This document shows positions 58,639 through 64,000 of a stretch of DNA of 64,000 nt, piece by piece. Position numbers and translations under genes: made by a program. This DNA is from Augochlora pura (lineage: Eukaryota; Arthropoda; Insecta; Hymenoptera; Halictidae), in the NCBI RefSeq assembly GCF_028453695.1, contig NC_135772.1:14694001-14758000 (forward strand), given 5' to 3'. The notes under the pieces were generated by a model. That model had not been told where the DNA came from. It did not search any database and was given only the letters and a program-made list of their open reading frames with translations. The stretch's first letter is position 1; every line of letters begins with the position of its first letter.

Positions 58639-60445
58639 ACCGGCACGCACGTACCGAACGGCTCTCTGTGTACGTTTAACTATAGCCAACGTGGCCCGTG
58701 GGGCAACCGGGGAGGAGGGGGAGGGGGGACAAAGGGGTAAAAATCATTGCGCGGTCCAGCCTCGAGGCTGATCGATGGTTGCTGCACTCACCCCTACATC
58801 TACTACCCTCTGCCTCTCTCTGTGCCCGTGCACTCCCCCCGACGTCTACCCTACGCCACCTACCTCCACCCACTCGGCCACCCGACCCCCCCGTTCCCCC
58901 GCGCGCACATTCACTGATCCCTGGGACTCACTGACTGGCCAGACAAAAAATGGCCGGTTCGAAGCCCATCCGCCTCTGCCCAGGCTGACGTCGGGTGTTT
59001 GATGACCTCGGGGTGGCAAGAGAGGCCCGGGAGGTGAAGAGTGCAACTATGAGCCTGGGTGCAACCGACGGCGGGGACGACTGGTGCACCCGAGGGCCAA
59101 CGGCCGGAAAACCGACACCCTCCTCTCACTATAACCCCCTGTACCGTCCTGCCCCCACACGCCACCCCCTCGCGCCACCCACCCCCCTGTTTCGTCCACC
59201 TACAAAAGGGTGAGCGCCGGGAGGGAATCGATGACGGTAGATGATTTTACGTATACTAGTTCGCCGGTCAGCTCTGCCCTCTTTTCGCGGGTTCGGTAGC
59301 CTCCCGATTGGTAGCCAACGTTTCTACGTATTCGACGCCGACGCCGTCGTCGCTTCAATGCTCTGTTTTTCATAATTCCTGTCACGTGTTTCTCGAGAGA
59401 GGATGAATATGAATCTCCCTCGACGATGAACGCGGAGAACTATCATAGGCAAAGACCGACGAAAACAGGTTCAAGGACTTTTCTCAATTTACCTACTCCC
59501 TCTCTTTCTCTTCCTTTCCCTCTATATCTGACTCTGTCTCGCTCCCTTTTCCCCCGATTTTTGCATGTAACTTTTTTGTTGACGCGATGCTCCTCGACGG
59601 TCTCCCATTATCCGGGACTTTCGCTCTGTCAACAGCTACTGGCGCTACTTTCGAAATTCACGAAACTAGCTACCGTTTAGCATTAGGGAGCAGTGCTTCA
59701 CGTGACTTAGGATACGTTTGTTTCTGTTGGTAAAAGAAATACATTTCATTATGTCGTAGCATTTCCAATGTATACCTACATACCCTAACAGTCTAATTAT
59801 TTAAGGAAGGACCCGACTCAATTTCGACCGACACTTCCAGTTTTATTAATGGCATCAACCGATCGGGTTGCAAAAATGCGGGATATCTAGATTTTCAAAA
59901 TAGTCCTATGTAATACAAAGTGCATAAAACATCGGGAATTACAATTTTAATAAAAACTACGTTTACCTGGTTTTAGCAACAAGGTTTTCAATTACACTTG
60001 AAAACGGTCTGGTTGTACGTATAGCATGCTCGCAAATAAAAAAACAGTTGGTTTCCATACAACATTCTATCAATATCCAAGAGCTGAGTAGTCGAATGAC
60101 AACGTTTAAATGCCGGGTCAAGAACGACCCGGGCATCGTCGTCCAAGTCCCGCATCCAGTAGGATTCCACTCCGTAAGATTTCATCTCGCGCAAACAATC
60201 GCGAGCGTCGCATTTTATCTTGAAGATCGTTTGATAGTACGCGTCGCGACGAACAAAGTGTCGCGGTGTCAAAACCGCCCCTTGAGCGTAGCCTCTAGAA
60301 ATTTCGATCCCCGTCGACTGTTCCCAGCCTCTCTAAAGTCGATCGGTGATAACCCTTGCCGAAGCGTTCCGCGCCGGAGAGACCGGCGAAGTTCGACGCC
60401 AATGACACGTCGTCACGGTCGTTAATGATGCGCCCCTTCCTCCGC

Positions 60446-60546
60446 GGCAGATGCAGAGCAGAGGCAGAGGCAGAGTCAGAGGCAGAGGCAGAGGCAGAGG
60501 CAGAGGTAGAGGCAGAGGCAGAGTCAGAGGCAGAGCGGCAGCGGCG
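60446..60546. repeat. Hexanucleotide array (GAGGCA)n
   Basis: Twelve consecutive hexamers at 60461-60532, mostly GAGGCA with GAGTCA and GAGGTA variants, have degenerate units on each side. The + strand reads Glu-Ala repeats and the - strand Pro-Leu repeats. The unit is the reverse complement of the CTCTGC-type hexamer at 48342-48477. Confidence 0.93.
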
Positions 60547-61132
60547 CCTACACTCGACTCGATCCTTAGGTTCACACCCCCAGAGACAAAACGCTCCCTC
60601 TGCACCGAGGCGTCCTAAACGGATGTGTGTATGATAGAATTTCTTCCGTCATTAAGAAAGCCTTACAATGTGTACGGGTTTCTAAGCGCGGCCGGATAAC
60701 TGTCGTCCGAGTGTCGCCGTTTCTGACGGCGTCGCGGCAGTTGTCGCTGTGGGACGAAACTTTCGCCGTCCTCAGGACGAAAGTACCGGGTCCATCCGTA
60801 TCTGCCCCCCCTCCTACCTGTCGCAGCCGCCCCCGTCTCTGTGGTATATATTCGTCGTGTCTATTGAAGTGACGGTAAACGCGACTGGTGAAAATTTCTC
60901 GCACTTCGCGCTCCAGATCCGCCGGTTTCTTGTCTCTTCTTTCTTCCACCGGTACCCTTCCGCCCTCGGCTTCCTCGCAACACCCCAGCTGCCTCCTTTT
61001 CCGCTCCCGTCATCGCTTCTTCTTCGCGCTCGCGCTTTTTTCCCCCGCGGAACGGCTGGCTCAATGGTTACGTGCGTCCCGCGTCTATGCTCAGGTGACG
61101 ATTCTACGGAAAGGGCTGACAGATAGAGAGCG

Positions 61133-61160
61133 GAGAGAGAGAGAGAGAGAGAGAGAGAGG
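61133..61160. repeat. (GA)n microsatellite
   Basis: A perfect GA run of about 28 bases, followed by further GA-rich sequence to about 61185. Confidence 0.9.
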
Positions 61161-62030
61161 CGGAGAGAGATAGCGAGAGAGGAACGGAGGACAGGGCGGC
61201 TGCTGCCGGTATTATACTCCGAATTTTCCATGCGGGAGGGTAGAACGGAGATGTTCCTCGGTTCTTCGTGCCGCGAGAGGATGTTACGGTTTCATATTTT
61301 CTCTTTGTTCTTGGCGGCCTTTAGAGCCGCGCTCGTGTCGTCCTACCAACCCCACTTTTTCCCCCAAAGAAATGCTGTTATCCGTGCATATTCGTTTTTA
61401 GGGGTGTCGGGCGACCGGTCGCTCCTTTAAACAGGGAAGATCCGCGTGAGAAAAGCATCCCTTTCATTTATTATAAGAACGTTGTACTCTTGACGCTTCG
61501 AGGCGAGTAAATTGTTCGAAAAATATAGGAACGGTTCCTTGAGCAATGCTCGGCCCTATCTTGACGCATTGATCGTCGACTCTCGGTCTCAAAACGATTA
61601 ATTTTATAAGATAATTCATTGAGCCAAGTATTTCTTATCTTCTCGAAAAATATCAGACAGATTATCAAGCATTAATAATTCTTATGTAGCATACGATCAT
61701 ACGTTAAATCGTCTTGAAATATTCAATATTTCAATTGCATTTAAAACTCTTGAAAATTAATCAAGATTGCTTAACTTATCGATTTTTTTGAATATTTAAT
61801 TCTCCAAAATGTCTTGACTTATCTGATCGTTACACCATGTGTGTATCTTAAGATCTAATAACATCGCCAATTTCAGCAATCTCGACAATTTGTCTTTTAT
61901 CAATCCGTCAATACTCAGCTGCATATAACTAACTACTTGCAGTGATTGTAATTCGTATCGCATCCGGCGTAAGCTGAACAATTTAAAAAATTCGAGACTC
62001 AATTGCCAATAATATTGGAAAACGGCTGAC

Positions 62031-64000
62031 TGAAAACAGTGTATACACCGAACGTCAATCCTTCAAGCTTGCGCTGGCGCGGCGCGGAACGTCATAATTA
62101 AATCACGGTCGAATTGAGGATCTGCAGTTCTTGCCCGACTCGATAACCCCGGAACTTCCGCGGACGTCTTCGGCCGTGTATAAGTCAAACAAATTCAGCG
62201 CCGACATTTTAACGATCCGCGCGCCCAACCTGTTCCGCCTTCGGGGGCTCGAATTTCCGTGAGCACGATCACGCGTATGCAGCCCCCGGCCTGGAGACTC
62301 GGCGAGTCAACGCGGTGCCCTATCATGTTCAGATACCGATTTGAGCCTGCATGTAACTCTAACCAAAGCGAATCAATTCAGAAAGTAGCGTAGGCGTAAG
62401 AGAGGACAAGAGAAAGAGTATACAGATATAAAGCAGTCGAGTGCCGCCGATAGAGAGGGGGAAGGGTAGAACCGGCTTGTACAAGTTGGAGAGAAAGAGA
62501 TCGGCAAAGAGAGAGAGAGAGAAAGAGCGAGAGAGAGGGTGGAGAGAGAGAGAGCGGGGAGAGAGAGCGAGAGAGAGAGGAAAAGAGGAGAGAAGGTGGA
62601 AGGGGGAGGGAGAGGTAAAGAGAAAGAATTCCAGCCTGGCCTAACCTACCCCAATCGAGGGCTTACGTTGGAAAGCTTGCACGGCAACGTAGCGGTGTAG
62701 GCAACGGCAGAAGAATCATCGAAAAGCCCAGCGCTTTGCTGGGTGGTGTAGGATGAACGAGCTACCGGTGCGCGGTCATTGAATGGACAGAAAAGGGAGT
62801 AAAAATCATTGAAAAGCGATGACTGCGGCCCGACGCAGGCAGAGTGGATCATCAAATGACCAGAGGCCACCCCTGCCCGCTTCTACCAGTCGCCCTCGTG
62901 TGGACCCCGCTTTCATGATTTCTACTGGAAATTAGCCAACTGGCTAACGACCAAATAGGAACCTTTTGCCTTCTCCCTTCCTCCCTTCCATGCGCCTCTT
63001 GTCTCTGATTCTGTCCGTCCTCCTCCCGCTACTCCTTTCTCCCGGCCACCAGTTCCTGCTCTGTTTCCCTTCCGAGAGTGCTCCGTGCCGATCGCTCGCT
63101 CTCCATCGAATTTGCGCCCTCCAACGGTGCACCCTGTCGCTCGATCGCCCGTCCATGCTCGCGTTTTTCTGTCGCCAACTTTCCAACGGCGCACCAGCGT
63201 CCAGCATCCTTCCTTCCGCCATTTCCTGCTGCTGGCGGCGTCGCACCCATCTTTTCGTCGCCATCTTGAAATATTTTAAGATATTTAACGAAATCTTCTC
63301 TTATTTGCCATGCTCAGTTTACACGATGAAGCAATAACTTTCTTACGAATCGTTGGATTTTATATTCGAGTGAGGATCATTAAAAGTTAATACGAAACAT
63401 ATTTCTTGAGGCAAGATTCATTTATTTTATAGCTTCTACAGGATGCGAATTTAAATTTGAACATTTTAGTTAGTTCCACTATTGATAGACCGAGTTGCTT
63501 TTTCTCTATCTTGAGCTCTAACATATTTGCATCATTTATTAAACAGTCATCTTGACAGATGGCGTTGATCTATTTCAGATAGAAGTGGACACATTATTTT
63601 TACAAAATAAAGTCGATAAAGTGTTTACACTAACCAACCGAAAGATACATAACAATCGAAGACATATATTCTAACATTATCATTTAATTAAGTAGAAAGA
63701 GATACTGGTCAGGCGAATGTTAAATATTTTCACCGATCAACATGAACGATAATAATCTGAGACAAATGTCCGAATACATTTAATTTCATATAGAAAAAGA
63801 GTTCTTGCCAGACAATTCTGAAATGGCGAACGATCGGTCCGGTCCTGGTTTAAAGTTGATTCGATACGTGTGCGCGCGGTCGTTCTAACCGGCGGGCGCT
63901 GGCGCGTTCTGAGGCGGGGTAAGAATATATCTCACCCGAAGGAAATATCGGATGATACGGGCCGATTCGCTTAGGCTAGAAACGCGGAAGGTGGGACGGG
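62031..64000. other. GC-rich block, AT-rich dip and start of another GC-rich block
   Basis: The GC-rich block (to about 63280) carries a GA array and overlapping frames on both strands. A 115-codon ATG-initiated frame at 62990-63337 (+) begins with a Leu-rich stretch and holds several cysteines, but it lies in pyrimidine-rich DNA. The stretch 63280-63830 is AT-rich. The last 170 bases are CpG-rich again, with a donor-like GTAAGA near 63918. Confidence 0.4.
62507..62590. repeat. Compound (GA)n array
   Basis: Several GA runs separated by AAAGAGC, GGTG and CGGG steps form an 84-base purine-rich tract. Confidence 0.88.

Larger units (their letters stand above)
57061..59700. other. Purine-rich and C-rich GC block, no gene recognised
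   Basis: GC-rich DNA with long purine tracts on the + strand (about 57062-57130, 57880-57930, 58260-58530), turning C/T-rich after about 58760. Frames up to 229 codons (- strand, 57957-58646) are Ser/Leu-rich readings of the GA tracts. The one distinctive structure is the hairpin at 58550-58638. Confidence 0.45.
59701..62030. other. AT-rich dip, GC-rich block, AT-rich trough
   Basis: The GC-rich block at about 60050-61460 contains the GAGGCA hexamer array and a GA microsatellite, with frames open up to 180 codons in several phases. The flanks are AT-rich. A donor-like GTAAAC on the - strand near 59970 has no matching exon. Confidence 0.45.

Noticed and set aside
57957..58646. 229-codon - strand open frame
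   Set aside because: The frame reads the long GA purine tract as Ser/Leu repeats and is matched by open Arg/Glu frames on the + strand.
61045..61105. tRNA-like A-box (TGGCTCAATGG)
   Set aside because: The A-box match is good, but no B-box (GGTTCGANTCC) follows at the right distance and a cloverleaf with a 7-bp acceptor stem could not be drawn.
1..64000. CRISPR array, bacterial operon, origin or riboswitch
   Set aside because: Composition, repeat types and absence of dense open frames are those of an animal nuclear genome, and no regularly spaced repeat-spacer pattern occurs.

Overview
The window looks like nuclear DNA of an insect, most likely a hymenopteran (bee or ant grade). I infer this from three features: short CpG-rich blocks alternating with very AT-rich troughs, no visible CpG depletion, and a very high density of (CT)n/(GA)n microsatellites. 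I recognise no conserved protein-coding gene, rRNA or tRNA on either strand. The species and the neighbouring genes cannot be named from the sequence alone. The window is best read as a long intergenic region or the inside of a large intron.

Layout. Roughly 25-30 GC-rich blocks of about 0.5-2.5 kb (for example 1-1330, 4971-6190, 13861-15980, 17191-18870, 31501-33080, 44221-46830, 56290-59700, 62031-63280) are separated by AT-rich troughs (for example 3721-4970, 11721-12960, 23271-26370, 28181-28990, 46831-47520, 61461-62030). Nearly all the CT/GA microsatellites lie in the GC-rich blocks. The longest open frames also lie there, but several frames are open at once because stop codons are rare in CpG-rich DNA and in pyrimidine or purine repeats. 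Those open frames are therefore not evidence of genes.

Repeats and structure. Supported repeats are many CT/GA tracts, a TTCG array joined to a 30-base C run (46195-46253), two related hexamer arrays in opposite orientation (48342-48477 and 60446-60546), a 14-bp tandem array (42834-42903), an A-rich minisatellite (26371-26482) and a probable small non-autonomous DNA transposon (29803-30058). There are perfect palindromes of 30, 22 and 20 bp, and one well-paired miRNA-precursor-like hairpin (58550-58638). Two GC-rich segments about 1.1 kb apart (about 21380-21660 and 22490-22740) look like diverged copies of each other.

Possible transcribed parts. Five short intervals are bounded by good splice acceptor and donor matches: 11209-11274 (-), 31541-31577 (+), 39804-39824 (+), 42183-42272 (-) and 48036-48091 (+). 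Several such pairs are expected by chance in 64 kb, so they are listed only as low-confidence candidate exons. All domain boundaries were judged by eye.
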